A DNA stretch of 64,000 nucleotides from Gerris lacustris (taxonomy: Eukaryota; Arthropoda; Insecta; Hemiptera; Gerridae): positions 14,441,687 to 14,505,686 of the forward strand of contig OX578284.1 of NCBI GenBank assembly GCA_951217055.1, given 5' to 3'. Below the pieces are notes generated by a model. That model did not search any database and was not told the DNA's origin. It was given only the letters and a program-made list of their open reading frames with translations. Position 1 is the first letter of the stretch. Each line of letters opens with the position of its first letter. The position numbers and the translations under genes are program-made. Shown here in pieces: positions 10,801-21,848 of the stretch.

Positions 10801-11050
10801 TACTAACTTACGGTAATAATCCTCAATTTGACTTCGGGAATTATAATTATATGCATATTTAAATGTCAAATTTTTGGCATTTCTCGAAATCTATATAGTT
10901 TAATAAACTTTAATCAGATTATAAAAATCTCTAGAAAGAATTATAATGTAGATCACATAATATCATAAAGTATAATGTTGATTTAAACGTTGTTTCAGTA
11001 ACAAAACAACATGATGCAGTAAGAGCGTTACCGTTAGCTATCATTAGTAT

Positions 11051-11455
11051 TGCTTGACACTTGGCCAGTTTCTGAATGAGGCATAAAACATCATCATCAT
11101 GTGTATTCACATAGGAGTTAAGTGGAATAAGAAGGAGAGAACTTGGTCTCTTGCTTGACACTTAGCCAGTTTCAGAATGAAGTATAAAACATCACCATCA
11201 TGTGTATTCACAAAGGAGTTACGTGGAATAAGAAGGAGAGAACTTGGTCTCTTGCTTGACACTTAGCCAGTTTCAGAATGAAGTATAAAACATCACCATC
11301 ATGTGTATTCACAAAGGAGTTACGTGGAATTAGAAGGAGAGAACTTGGTCACTTGCTTGACACTTAGCCAGTTTCTGAATGAGGCATAAAACATCATCGT
11401 CATGTGTATTCACATAGGAGTTAAGTGGGAAATAAGAAGGAGAGAACTTAGAAGA
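11051..11455 (+). repeat. 101-bp tandem array, 4 copies
   Basis: The block starting TGCTTGACACTT.GCCAGTTT recurs at 11051, 11152, 11253 and 11354, a constant period of 101 bp. Copies 2 and 3 are almost identical. Copies 1 and 4 are more alike (CATCATC and CATAGGAGTTAAGTGG). Confidence 0.9.
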
Positions 11456-11714
11456 AAAGAAAAAAGCTCCTAACTCGCAAAAAAAGCAGCATATCATCAT
11501 CATCATTCATAAACTGGCCAAATGTTAAGCAATAAAAATAAGAGAATAGTCTTGCTCATGAAAGTAGGAGTGAAGTGAGATTATGGACTAAAGAAATATC
11601 AAACATGGCACAAGCTAGATATCACTACTTACATATGCTGACTTTTTTGGTGTGGTTCTGGAACTTGACCTTTTTTCACGGTTAGGTTTTTCCTGAGGAT
11701 ATATTATTATACTG

Positions 11715-11890
11715 TAATAGAAGGGAAAGGACAAACCACTTGTTTGAACCTAGCAATTAGGCCCACATATTTAGAACATTGTACACTAAACCCCCATGGA
11801 ATTCAGACACTTTTCACACCAGTGAACCACGGATGTGAGTACGGTGTGATCGCAATAGTGAAACGTGTGAACCAAAGTGTCCAAGGCTTC
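11715..11890 (-). mobile_element. Diverged SINE fragment (family S)
   Basis: It keeps GGACAAACCACTTGTTTGAACCT, cut here to the recognisable core ACCACTTGTTTGAACCTA, then GCAATTAGGCC and ACATTGTAC in the order seen in the clearer copies at 12.3, 21.9, 24.6 and 60.3 kb. The tRNA-like head is not visible. Confidence 0.4.
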
Positions 11891-12249
11891 GGGTCTAACC
11901 TGTGATTCAACATTCATTTATTGATGGCCGGGCAAATGAGATTATTGACTTTTGCATAAGCGCTAAAAATTGGCCAAGCATGTGCTTTCACAACAAGTTT
12001 CCGTGGACAATTTAGCAAGTATGACGAGTCCGTAAAGTACAATAAATCCACTTGTAGCAAGATGGCGGCCATTTAAAAGTTGTTTTTTTTTGCCCAAACT
12101 TTTAAACCATTTATAAAAGTGACGAGATTCAAACATTTTTATTCGCATTTTGATTGCCCAAGTGAATGAAACTACACTCCTAGTGTCTAACCCAATATTT
12201 TCCTAAGATACATTTTTTTTTTAAGATTTAGGGAGGGGAGGACATTTTA

Positions 12250-12430
12250 TTCTCTTAAGTAGCAGTAGTAGTTATATAGATAGTACTTCCAACTAGGCGG
12301 GTAGGATGAACCACTTGTTCGAACCTAACAATTAGGCTCCAGCCACTTCACACATCATACCTCTGTACATTGTACTGCCGAAGCGAGTATGTTGTGATCA
12401 TAAGTGAGCCATATAAATCAGAGTGTGCTA
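12250..12430 (-). mobile_element. SINE (family S), 5'-truncated copy
   Basis: Plus-strand order: a TAG-rich tail (12262-12275), GGGTAGGATGAACCACTTGT, TCACACATCATACCTCTGTA, ACATTGTACTGCCGAAGCGA, GTGAGCCATATAAATCA. This is the body and 3' end of the family. The tRNA-like head that should lie to the right is missing. Confidence 0.65.
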
Positions 12431-12742
12431 TTCTCATAAAATGTACGAAGTATTGTTTGTTCTTTTGACAAAGAGAGATTATGATTTTGTTTAGATTTTT
12501 TTGTTGATTCGTTAAAAAAATAGAGGTTGGACACGAAAAACACGTAATTTTCAAGGACAAGGACATGGTGCAAAGATGGACTGGTACGAAAACAAAACCA
12601 AAAATATATTTGTATAAAGGGCGTCTACTTTCGGAAATCAGGTGCGATATAGACAGACAGTCAAGTGCAGAAATGAACAAGGGTCGTGTGATGTTCTCTT
12701 ACAATTGTGTTTTCAGGTGAATTTAAAAAAAAAACACTAAGT

Positions 12743-13000
12743 TCTTTTTGCAATATTTCGTCCCCAATTTTGGAAATTTTCAAGCAATATACTTATTTTG
12801 GTCGATTCATTAATTTAATAAAATTAGTCTGCTCGTCAATTTTGAAGCGTGATTTTTTAAAAACTCTTCTTAATCTCGTCAATTGTAAAATTCAATCAAA
12901 ATTGAAAAGCAGACAACTACTATTAAAAAAATTAATCAACAAAATTAAGTATATTGCTTTAAAATGTCCCAAATTGGGGACGAAATATTGCAAGAAACGT
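12743..13000. mobile_element. Palindromic MITE
   Basis: TTGCAATATTTCGTCCCCAA at 12749 is matched by TTGGGGACGAAATATTGCAA near 12973. Complementarity continues inward for over 100 bp on each side (CAAGCAATATACTTA, TAGTCTGCT). The 120-codon open frame 12707-13069 is only a read-through of the palindrome. Confidence 0.75.
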
Positions 13001-13430
13001 GTGTTACTTTTAAACACCCCTGAAGACACAATTGTAAGAAAACATCACTCTAAATTTAAAGGGTTATAAAGCATGAATAAGGGTCTTGTTTTATTTTGCC
13101 AACGAACTGTAAAAATGAATTAAAACATCTTTATGTACGTGGTTTTATGTTGTATAATTTATATTTAAAATGCAAAATGTAAATGAACATTATAAAATTA
13201 AATTTAATTCTTAATTAGAAATAAATTAGCCTTTCTCTTTCTATGAGTATAATATCGCACATCGGATTTATTTCTTCTTATGTACATTTTAATTTAAAAG
13301 ACATAAAAAGGATTATACTCAAAAAAAAAATATATAATAAGAATATAATCTAAATTACTATCATGACTTTTTTCGGAATGAAATTTAATAGCAAAAGAAA
13401 AAGAGGTTATATCATGCTCTCTGGTATCAT

Positions 13431-13536
<106 letters not shown>

Positions 13537-13820
13537 GTGTGTGTGTGGGTGAGAGAGAGAAAGAGTATAACGATGGAGAAAGAGAAAGAAAAGAGGTAGA
13601 GAGAGTCAGAGTAATCAAATGATTTTTTTTAACTTAATGCAAATATATTTGTTACGGAATTTTATGGAAATATCCATCCCACTTTCCGTTAGAACGACGT
13701 ATAAAATAAATATCCGAAAGATATGAGTGATAAAAAAAAAGGTAGTAAAACAAGTAAGAAAACAGATATCCTAAAACTTTTATTTTGTAAAGGCTACAAA
13801 TTAAATTAAAGTTACCAATA

Positions 13821-13821
13821 G

Positions 13822-13915
<94 letters not shown>
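13821..13915. repeat. (TA)n microsatellite
   Basis: About 47 TA units with one TACATA interruption near 13835. Confidence 0.95.
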
Positions 13916-13918
<3 letters not shown>

Positions 13919-14212
13919 TTATAACAGTATAAATATATTTACGTTTTAGGTTGTAAACAAAATGTAAGGATGCTTTCATAGTTTGATCGTAAATACTTGC
14001 ATTGTTTGAGTTAGTTATAGTATTTTGTCCCCAAGGAACATAAAATGTCGAGCTTAGTTGTCCGCTAAGTGTTTAAGATTAAATTATAAACAGAGTGGTT
14101 GTAAAATATAATTAAGATAATAACCCTGCAAGTTTGTAAAGTTTATATTTATATTGCCCATAGAATTAGATAAATAAGTCCACGTTTCTTTTTTTTTTTT
14201 TTTTTTTTTTTT

Positions 14213-14678
14213 ATACAAGTTCTTTATTGGCATAAGTAACAAAAAATTATTTGTGTTTACCGGAGCCATGATATTATTTTGAGTGGGGTTATTTTGTGCC
14301 TTTTTTAATTTTTGATATTTTGTAAGGGATTGGAGCTTTTTAATCAAATTTGGGGAAGGGTAATATGGACAATTTTGGATTATATATTTTTATTTTATTT
14401 TATTTTTAAAAAGGAAGATTTTGATTGGATTTTTATTGGGGTTGTTTGCAGGAATTTAAACGGGTATCATAGGCAGTCTGTGGACTGACTTAAGAGTAGA
14501 CCAACCTGGCATTTGCCTGGTAAATTGAGGGAAACCACAGAAAACCTCAATTAGGTTGGGCGGACCCGAGTCCTTCCTAAGTTCTTCCTATGTTTTCCCT
14601 AAGTTTTTTTTTTATTTTTTTTATTTTCGTTTGTGGGATTTCTGTTGGTGAGTGGTCTCCAGATTTTACAATTTTAGG
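14213..14678 (-). other. LINE 3' UTR with polyadenylation signal
   Basis: The region between the ORF2 stop and the poly(A) tract has no open frame. AATAAA lies about 10 bases before the A tract on the minus strand. Confidence 0.75.
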
Positions 14679-16317
14679 CTAAGGGGAGTAATTTATTTCA
14701 TTTACGAATTTCAGTGTAAGTGTAATATTTTTTAATTTTGAGAAAAGCATTTTCTTAATTTTTTCATTATCATCTTGAATTTCTTGAATATTGAGTTCTT
14801 GAAATAATTTGTTACGTTCGGATTTATACTTAGGACATTCCAATAGGATGTGAGTCATATTTTCATTTTTATCTGGACATGTGTAACATATAGGCGAATC
14901 ACTTAGTCCTATCATATAGTTGTATTGAATGCATCTTGCATGGTAACTTCTCAATCTATTAATTTTGATTATATCCTTACGTGGTAGTTTTGATTTCCAA
15001 AACCACGGTTTAATTGGAACTTTTTTGACAATTGATTTGAAATTTCTTGCTTTTGCTGGTTCTTCTTGAAGTTTTATGTTCCAGTTTTCAAACATCTTCT
15101 TTTTGGATAGTGCTATTAGATCTCTTGTTGGTATTTTTTTGTCTGATTGTTTTGTTGGGCTTTTGGCAAGTTTGTCTGCTTCCTCGTTTCCTTTAATTCC
15201 TTGATGTGATTTGACCCATATAAAGTCTATTTCTTTATTTTTTTTTCTTATTTCTGCTATATTATTTAATATATTCATGAAGATGTGATCCAAATGTGTA
15301 GTGTATGAGATGTTATCTAATTTTTTAAGGACTCCCTGGTTGTCACATGCTATCGTGTATTTGTAATAGTTATTTTGTAATGTGTTGATGTATTCTAGTG
15401 CTTGTAGAATGCCTAAGCTTTCTAATGTATATATATTAGCTTGTTGTGGGCATGAGTAGCCAATGCCTTGTTTTAATTGAGGGTCATAGTATGAATATCC
15501 TGATACGTTTTGTTGCTTTGATCCGTCTGTAAATATAATGTAGGTTATTTTTGGGTTCAATTTAGTAAGTTGGTCTTGAAATGTTATGTCATTGTAAGGA
15601 TAACTAAGTTTGGGTATATGTATATTCGGTTGTTGATATAAGTTTTCATAAGTAATTTGATGAATTGGCAGTAATTTGTTTTGGTATATAGTTTGATCTA
15701 AGTAAGGTAATATAGAATTGAAGCTATTGTTTAGTAAGGGTGAAGGTTTGTGTCGCCAGTATCTATGTCCTCTGTTTATTTTATTTAATAGTTCTGTTAC
15801 GGATGTGTATATGTCAGAGTTTTGAGTGTATAATTTTAATAGTAGTTTGTCAGCTAGATGTTGTCGTCGTAAGTCAAGTGGTTGTTCGCAACATTCAGTT
15901 AAGATTACGACTATTGGTGTTGATTTTAAATATCCCATAGATATTTTTAGGGCTCTGTATTGAATGCGGTCGAGTGTTGTTAGTAAGTATTGTCTGGCGT
16001 TACCATAGAAAGGTGAGGCAAAGTCTAAACATGCTCTTATTGTAGCCCTGTATAGAGTGAGCATGGTTTTTGGATCACTTCCCCATGATTTGTTGCAGGT
16101 CATTTTCATTATATTTAGGTATTTTTCACATTTTGAGGTAATAATCTTGATATGTTCTTTCCATGTTAGTTTTTGATCGAGGAAGAGACCAAGAAATCTA
16201 ATTACTGTTTTTCTTTTTATCTGAATATTTCCAAAAGTTATTTTATTTTCTAGGTTGAGATTATTTCTTCTAGTGAAAATGCAGCATTCTGATTTTTCAT
16301 GAGATAGTTCTAGTCCA
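14679..16317 (-). pseudogene. LINE ORF2, 3' part: thumb region, RNase H, zinc knuckle
   Basis: The frame is open from about 16317, where it picks up the reverse transcriptase after a frameshift, to the TAG at 14679. A methionine at 16109 starts a 476-codon open stretch, but the frame continues upstream of it. In that numbering RNase H is at about 188-320 with D195 (TDGS), E230, D256 and D312, plus H302 in the SHQG turn. Near the end lies a zinc knuckle C-x2-C-x8-H-x4-C (CYTCPDKNENMTHILLEC). RNase H removes the RNA template after first-strand synthesis. All four acidic residues are present. This is the second half of ORF2, not a separate gene. Confidence 0.85.
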
Positions 16318-18435
16318 GTCTTTTATTGTTTTTAATGCTTGACTGAGATTATTTACCATGTCATCAATTTTTTTACTGATTGAATATATTAATATGTCAT
16401 CGGCAAATTGGAGTATCTTTACCGGAAAGGGTATTTTCATTTCGATGTCCGAGGTGTGAATTATGTATAATAGGGGACTCAAAATAGCTCCTTGTGGGAT
16501 ACCTTTTCTAGTTACTCTACGTCCTAGTATTTCTCCGTTTACTCGAAAAAGTAGTATTCTATTTGATATTAGTTTGATTATAAAATTTGCTGTTTGTTGT
16601 GGTACGTCCATCTGTGTCAGTTTATAGTGTAATATAGAAAGGTCAACATTGTCGTAAGCTCCTGTAATGTCTAGGAGTAGTGTAAGTACTGACTTTTTTT
16701 GAGTGAATGCGTCGTGTATGTCTGTTACAAGCTGACTTTGGCTTTCTAAAACTGATTTACTTTTCCTAAATCCTTTTTGAGATTTAGAAAGTTTTTCATT
16801 TGATTCCATAAACCATTCTAATCTACTTTTAATTAATCGTTCAAAAGTTTTCAGCATACATGATGATAAGGAAATTGGGCGATAATTTGAAGCTAAATCG
16901 CCGGTCTTTCCCTGTTTTTTAATGGGGATTATTATAAATGTCTGCCACGATTCTGGAATTTGTTGTGTTCGCCAAATATTATTGAATATTTCTAAAAGTT
17001 TGTTTTTTGAAATTGGGGGTAAATGGTATATCATGTCATAGTGAATATTGTCGTATCCAGGGGAGGTATTGCTATGTTTAATAGCCGTTTGAAATTCAAA
17101 TAATGTAAAAGGTTTGGTAAGTATATGAGTGTTGTTATTTGTTAGTGATGGTGGGATTTTATTTGTTACTGATGGGGGGGCTAATTTATCCATAAATTCC
17201 TCGACCCAGGTTCCCGGTGTTGTTTGTATTTCGTTCGATGAACTTTTATTTAGTTTTTTAAAAGATTTCCAAACATGGGATGGTGTATTTTTTGAAAAGT
17301 TTAAGTTTTCACAGTATTGCTTCCAACTATTTTTTTGTTTACGTTTAATTAACCGTCTAAATTTTGCGTGTTTGCGTTTAAAGTTAATATAATTTGTTAA
17401 ATTTGGGTGGTTTTTAAAATTTTGATAAGCGTTGTACCGTTCACATTTTGATTGTTCACAGGTTAAATCCCACCAATGTATTAGGTTGGGGTAAGGAGTG
17501 GACGTAATTTTTCTTTTTTTAATTTCGGGAATTGAATTTTTAGATGCTGTGTTTATATCATTTATAAAGTCATCGTAAGTTTGTAGTGTAAGGTTTCTTA
17601 GTCTGTTTTGCGTTAGTGTTTCCATATTATCCTGATATTTTGTCCAATCTGCATTATTAATATTCCAACGTCTTGTTGGGTATCTATATATTTTTTCTAC
17701 ATTGGAGGAATTTGTCTCTATTATGATTGGATAATGGTTCGATCCGAAAGGTTCATTTAAAACATTCCATTCAAAGTCAGCTGCAATGTCGTTAGAAGCT
17801 ATAACGAGGTCTATTACAGATTGTGATTTTTGGTTTATCTTAGGGATAAGTGTTGGTTTATTTTTATTAAGTATTATTGCATTATTTTGATCGATTGCTT
17901 TTAATAAATTTTGACCTTTTACGTCAGTGTTACTACAACCCCAGGCTGTGTGGTGGCTATTAAAATCCCCTAATATAAGGTATGGTTGGTTTAAGGTTTT
18001 TATTAGGTCATCCCATTTGTTAGATTGTATTTGAGTTATTGGGGGGTTATATATTGATACGATATTTAAATTTTTGTTTTTGTATTTTATTTGTATACCA
18101 ATATGATCTGTTCCTATATGGGGAAGGTTATTAAGTACGGTGTAGTGTATGTTTAATTTTACCAATATCGCGACTCCACCACCTCTTCTATCATCTTGTC
18201 TGTCTAATCTTATTACATTATAGCCTTTAAAGTTAATATTTATTCCTTGTTTAAACCAAGTCTCACAAAGACAGGCTATATCAATTTTGGATGAATATAA
18301 GAGGTGTTGGAGATCAATTTTTTTATTATTTGCCGATCTTATATTCCACTGTAATATTCTAAAATTTCTTAAATTAGACTCACGGGCATTCAAATAACTA
18401 TAGTGTGAATTTGGAATGTCACTAAGTTGATCCAT
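16297..18435 (-). pseudogene. LINE ORF2, 5' part: endonuclease and reverse transcriptase
   Basis: There are 712 codons from ATG at 18435. An AP-type endonuclease occupies about residues 25-230: N31 in QWNIRS, E58 in CLCETW, then GDFNSHHTAWG, and SNHYPI with the catalytic histidine. Reverse transcriptase fills the C-terminal 280 residues: NYRPISLSS, GFRKSKS, LDITGAYD, GIPQGAILSPLLY and the active site FADD at 677-680. The frame ends prematurely 32 residues after FADD at a TGA (16297). Homologous sequence continues in another frame, so one or two bases were gained or lost near 16305-16320. The start lies 1 nt after the ORF1 stop. Confidence 0.88.
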
Positions 18436-18436
18436 A

Positions 18437-19738
18437 TTAAGGGAAATTTATTTTCGAAAGTATATTTTTTATGACGGTATCGTCAATTTGAATTGTTTTT
18501 TCCGCGTTTAGTTCTTTTATTATTATTTTAGTTATATCAGTAATTAGTTTGATAAGATTTTTGTCTAGATCATTATATAGAATTTCATTAGTGTTTGAGG
18601 TTTGTTGTGTCGGTTTATAAGGGTTAAACTGTATCAGTCCCCCTGGTGTTTGTTTTGGGGTGACAAGTTTTTGAAAGTAGAATTCTTTATTTGGCTGCTC
18701 AGGATTTAACCGTTGTCGTTTAGGGGCTACGGATGGGGTTGATAATATTGTTTGATTTTGAAATTTGCGGGATTCAGTTTTAGGAGGAGTCGGTATACAT
18801 TTAGATTGTAGTACTGTTGAAAAAGTATTTGAATTTGTTATTTTTGTTTTTGCTTCACCGTAAGATATACTATTTTTTACCATAATTTCTTTAATACATT
18901 GTTGAGATTTATATTCAGGACATTGTTTTATATTAGTTGTTTTATGTCCTTGTTTACAATAAAGACAAATGGGGTTTTCTTTTATTGGACACGGTTTAGT
19001 TACGTTATTTTGATCTAGACCATGAGTGTTCGGGTTCAAACCGCATGTTTCACAGCGGGCTGATCCTTTACAAATATTCTCGGTATGTCCGTAGCGTAAG
19101 CATTTGATACATTGAATTACTCGAGGAATAAATTGTTCGACAGGACATCGAACAAAGTGTAAATACGCGTGTGATGGTAAAATTTGGCCTCTGAATGTTA
19201 TTATAATTGATTGAGTGGGAATATATTTTGGTTCATTATTTTCTATAATTTTTCGTGTAATTCGTTTTACATTTATTAGTTTAATATTTGGTAAATTGTG
19301 AAATTCCATGTTTTTTAAAATTTCTGTTTCCGTCAGAGATTGTTCGATTCCGCGAACAACACCTTTTTTATACAATAATGATTTTGGTATGTATATTTTG
19401 TATTCTTTGAGAAGTTCCGTACTTGTTAATAATTTGTTGGCGTTATTGTGCGTGTTAAAAGTTATTTTTAGTTTGTCAATTCCTATTTTTATGATCCTAT
19501 TTATGTCTTTTGATATGAATCCTAGCTTGCCATGGAGTAATTTTCCCATTGTCATCGGGTGTAAACGAGATAAACCAGTTTTACCTGAATTATAATTTTT
19601 GTTTTCCATGATGACATGGTAAGGCCCTACGTCGGAATTATTAAACAATTCATTATCTTCTAATGCATTCGTGTCATTTGGTCGTTTCCTTTGTTCCAAT
19701 GGTATGTCTTTAATAATTCCGCCACTGTTCTCTTGCAT
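18437..19738 (-). CDS. LINE ORF1, Gag-like nucleic-acid-binding protein
   Basis: This intact 433-codon frame starts at ATG 19738 and ends in TAA at 18437. Zinc knuckles cluster near residues 210-275: C-x2-C-x4-H-x4-C (CIKCLRYGHTENIC), an irregular cysteine group around CETC...HG...C, and C-x2-C-x3-H-x7-C (CLYCKQGHKTTNIKQC). ORF1 proteins of this LINE group bind element RNA and form the particle that carries ORF2. The C-terminal third is Gln/Pro/Thr-rich and has no recognised domain. The 1-nt gap to ORF2 (TAATATG) suggests coupled translation. Confidence 0.85.
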   Translation of the reverse strand: MQENSGGIIKDIPLEQRKRPNDTNALEDNELFNNSDVGPYHVIMENKNYNSGKTGLSRLHPMTMGKLLHGKLGFISKDINRIIKIGIDKLKITFNTHNNANKLLTSTELLKEYKIYIPKSLLYKKGVVRGIEQSLTETEILKNMEFHNLPNIKLINVKRITRKIIENNEPKYIPTQSIIITFRGQILPSHAYLHFVRCPVEQFIPRVIQCIKCLRYGHTENICKGSARCETCGLNPNTHGLDQNNVTKPCPIKENPICLYCKQGHKTTNIKQCPEYKSQQCIKEIMVKNSISYGEAKTKITNSNTFSTVLQSKCIPTPPKTESRKFQNQTILSTPSVAPKRQRLNPEQPNKEFYFQKLVTPKQTPGGLIQFNPYKPTQQTSNTNEILYNDLDKNLIKLITDITKIIIKELNAEKTIQIDDTVIKNILSKINFP

Positions 19739-19900
19739 TTTTTTTTTTTTTTAACCTTCTTTTAGCCTGTGTGGTGTCTAGTGAGGTGGTCTATGAACAC
19801 TTTTCTTGAATTTCAAGTTAATTTAATTCCTATTTTTAGTCTTCAAAGATTTTGATCTTATTCAATTTTTCAAATTTTTGAGTTTCTTTTTAATGTGGAC

Positions 19901-20018
19901 TATATGGAACCGTAAATATTGTATCGCTCAATAATTTGATACTATTTTATTTAATGATTTTGTTAATATTATTTAATTTCTAATAGTCCAGGAGATAGCG
20001 TGCAAAAAAGTGGCTGAC

Positions 20019-20055
<37 letters not shown>

Positions 20056-20075
20056 CTAGTACTTCCTACTAGAAC
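19901..20075 (+). repeat. Left copy of a long direct repeat around the RTE insertion
   Basis: It begins TATATGGAACCGTAAATATT and ends ACTTCCTACTAGAAC. It matches 21680-21848 over its full length, with about six substitutions and a shorter TAG tract. It holds the left end of foldback family H and the 3' end plus (TAG)n tail of a minus-strand SINE. Confidence 0.85.
20022..20055. repeat. (TAG)n microsatellite
   Basis: About 11 TAG units. In position it is the 3' tail of the minus-strand SINE that was split by the RTE insertion. Confidence 0.85.
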
Positions 20076-20176
20076 AGATAAAAATTTTACAAAGAGAAAC
20101 AAGGATAAAGCAAGAAAATTGCAGGAATCTTAGAAGAAAAGCAAAAAGAATATGCCGTAGAAAGAAAAGACAATGG

Positions 20177-21654
20177 TTGCGAGCGAAAATAGAAGAGATG
20201 GAAAACCATAGAGCTGAAAATGAAATTAGGAAATTCTATAATAAAGCAAATTGGTTCAGAAAAGGATATAGGCCAAGACTTAACGCTTGTAAAGATAAAA
20301 ATGGAGAAATGTTAGGTGAAGAAACCCAAATTCTAAGAAGATGGACTGAACATTTCAATATCACACTAAATAAAAGTCTTGACCGGAATGATACAGAGGA
20401 AATCAGTAAACCTCTGGGACGGTGAGCCTATGGTTACAGAACCGACTATGGAAGAAATGCAGCATATAATACACCGAATGAAAAACCATAAAGCACCTGG
20501 GGATGATTCAATTACCAGTGAATTACTGAAATATGGTGGACCTAGACTAGAACAAGCCCTTCTAGAAATTATACAGATGATATGGCAAGAAGAAAAAATG
20601 CCAGAAGAGTGGAGTATGGGATTGGTATGTCCAATCTTTAAAAAAGGAGATAAGCTCATCTGTGAAAATTACCGAGGTATAACACTACTCAACATTGCAT
20701 ATAAAGTCCTCTCCGGAATAATATTGAAAAGAGTAGAAGTTTATGCAGAAGAGGTACTGGGAGATTACCAGTGCGGATTCAGAAGAAACAGAGGTACAAC
20801 TGACCAAATCTTCAATCTAAGACAAGCTATGGAAAAGTTTTATGAATATGACAAGGATTTACACCTTTTATTTATTGACTTTAAACAGGCTTTTGACAGT
20901 GTAGATAAAGTTCAAATGATTAAAATTCTACATTCACAAGGTTTACCATAAAAAATTATCAGGCTCGTGAACATGACGATGAGTAACGCTAAAGCTAAAG
21001 TGGTTATTGGAAATAAAGTAGTTGAAACCTTTAAAATACATTCTGGTGTCAGGCAGGGAGATGGTTTATCAGCTGTTCTATTTAACCTAGTATTACACCA
21101 TGTAATTAATAGAATAGATAATAGACATGGCAAATATGCGCCTACGCCGATGATATTGCGATATTAGCAAGAGATATGAACCGGCTAAGAGAGGTTTTCA
21201 CCACCATTGGAAGTGCTGCCAAAAGAGTTGGACTAAAAATAAATGAAGACAAAACCAAATATATGCAACTCTCCCGACAGGGTAGGAACCGCCCCCTACA
21301 AAATATTGCCATAGGTGACTACAACTTCAAAGGAGTCGGAAGCTTTATATACTTAGGAGCAGAACTAAATGAAGAAAATAAAAACCAGAGTGAAATAAAC
21401 AGAAGACTATTGGCCGGAAGTCGCACATACTATGCTAACATAAAGCTTTTTAAATCCCGTGATCTCTTACTAACATCAAAACTTCTTCTTTACAAAACTC
21501 TCATCAGACCAGTAGTTTGTTACGGTGCGGAAGCGTGGGTGATGCTGAAAGGGACCTGCAAACTCTTGGTGTTAGGAACTGGAGAACTGCTGTCCAGGAA
21601 AGAGACAGATGGCAGGAAATTGTTCGAGAGGCCAGGGTCCACCCAGGACTGTAG
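20177..21654 (+). pseudogene. RTE reverse transcriptase relic
   Basis: Reading frames must be switched to follow the protein. 20177-20400 carries FYNKANWFRKGY and RRWTEHFN. 20400-21135 carries NHKAPGDDSITSELLKYGG, CPIFKKGDKLICENYRGITL, CGFRRNRGTTDQIF and FIDFKQAFDS, with a stop TAA at 20949. After a shift near 21138 come YADD, the catalytic motif, and then KTKYMQLSR and FIYLGAEL. About 21545 a deletion joins EAWVMLK to the last block (RDLQTLGVRNWRTAVQERDR, in yet another frame), which ends at TAG 21652-21654. The domain would copy LINE RNA at the target. This copy cannot make it. Confidence 0.85.
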
Positions 21655-21663
21655 AGCCAGCGA

Positions 21664-21679
21664 AAGTAAGTAAGTAAAG
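21664..21679 (+). repeat. (AAGT)n 3' tail of the RTE element
   Basis: GAAAGTAAGTAAGTAAAG immediately precedes the right direct repeat and marks the 3' end of the insertion. Confidence 0.7.
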
Positions 21680-21797
21680 TATATGGAACCGTAAATATTG
21701 TATCGCTCAATAATTTTATACTTTTTTATTTAATGATTTTGTTAATTTAATTTAATTTCTAATAGTCCAGGAGATAGCGTGCAAAAAAGTGTCTGAC

Positions 21798-21828
<31 letters not shown>

Positions 21829-21848
21829 CTAGTACTTCCTACTAGAAC
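21680..21848 (+). repeat. Right copy of the long direct repeat
   Basis: This is the second copy of 19901-20075. It continues without a break into the body of the SINE and of foldback element H, so this is the original site and the left copy is the duplication. Confidence 0.85.

Larger units (their letters stand above)
14185..19752 (-). mobile_element. LINE retrotransposon, I-group type with RNase H
   Basis: The order on the minus strand is a short 5' leader, ORF1 (18437-19738), ORF2 (start 18435), a 3' UTR of about 450 bp, an AATAAA signal (14223-14228) and a poly(A) tract (14188-14212, seen as T on the plus strand). ORF2 has endonuclease, reverse transcriptase, RNase H and a C-terminal zinc knuckle, the set found in I-type and related LINEs. 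One frameshift near 16315 is the only visible damage. I could not find a convincing target-site duplication. Confidence 0.88.
20076..21679 (+). mobile_element. RTE-type LINE, 5'-truncated and decayed
   Basis: The reverse-transcriptase coding sequence has lost the endonuclease half. It ends in an (AAGT)n tail at 21664-21679, directly followed by the right direct repeat. Short tandem-repeat tails and target duplications of variable length are typical of RTE-like LINEs. The damage includes two frameshifts, one in-frame stop and an internal deletion. Confidence 0.85.

Noticed and set aside
12707..13069. A 120-codon lysine-rich protein
   Set aside because: The frame runs through the arms of a palindromic MITE and begins and ends in the flanks; no family resemblance.
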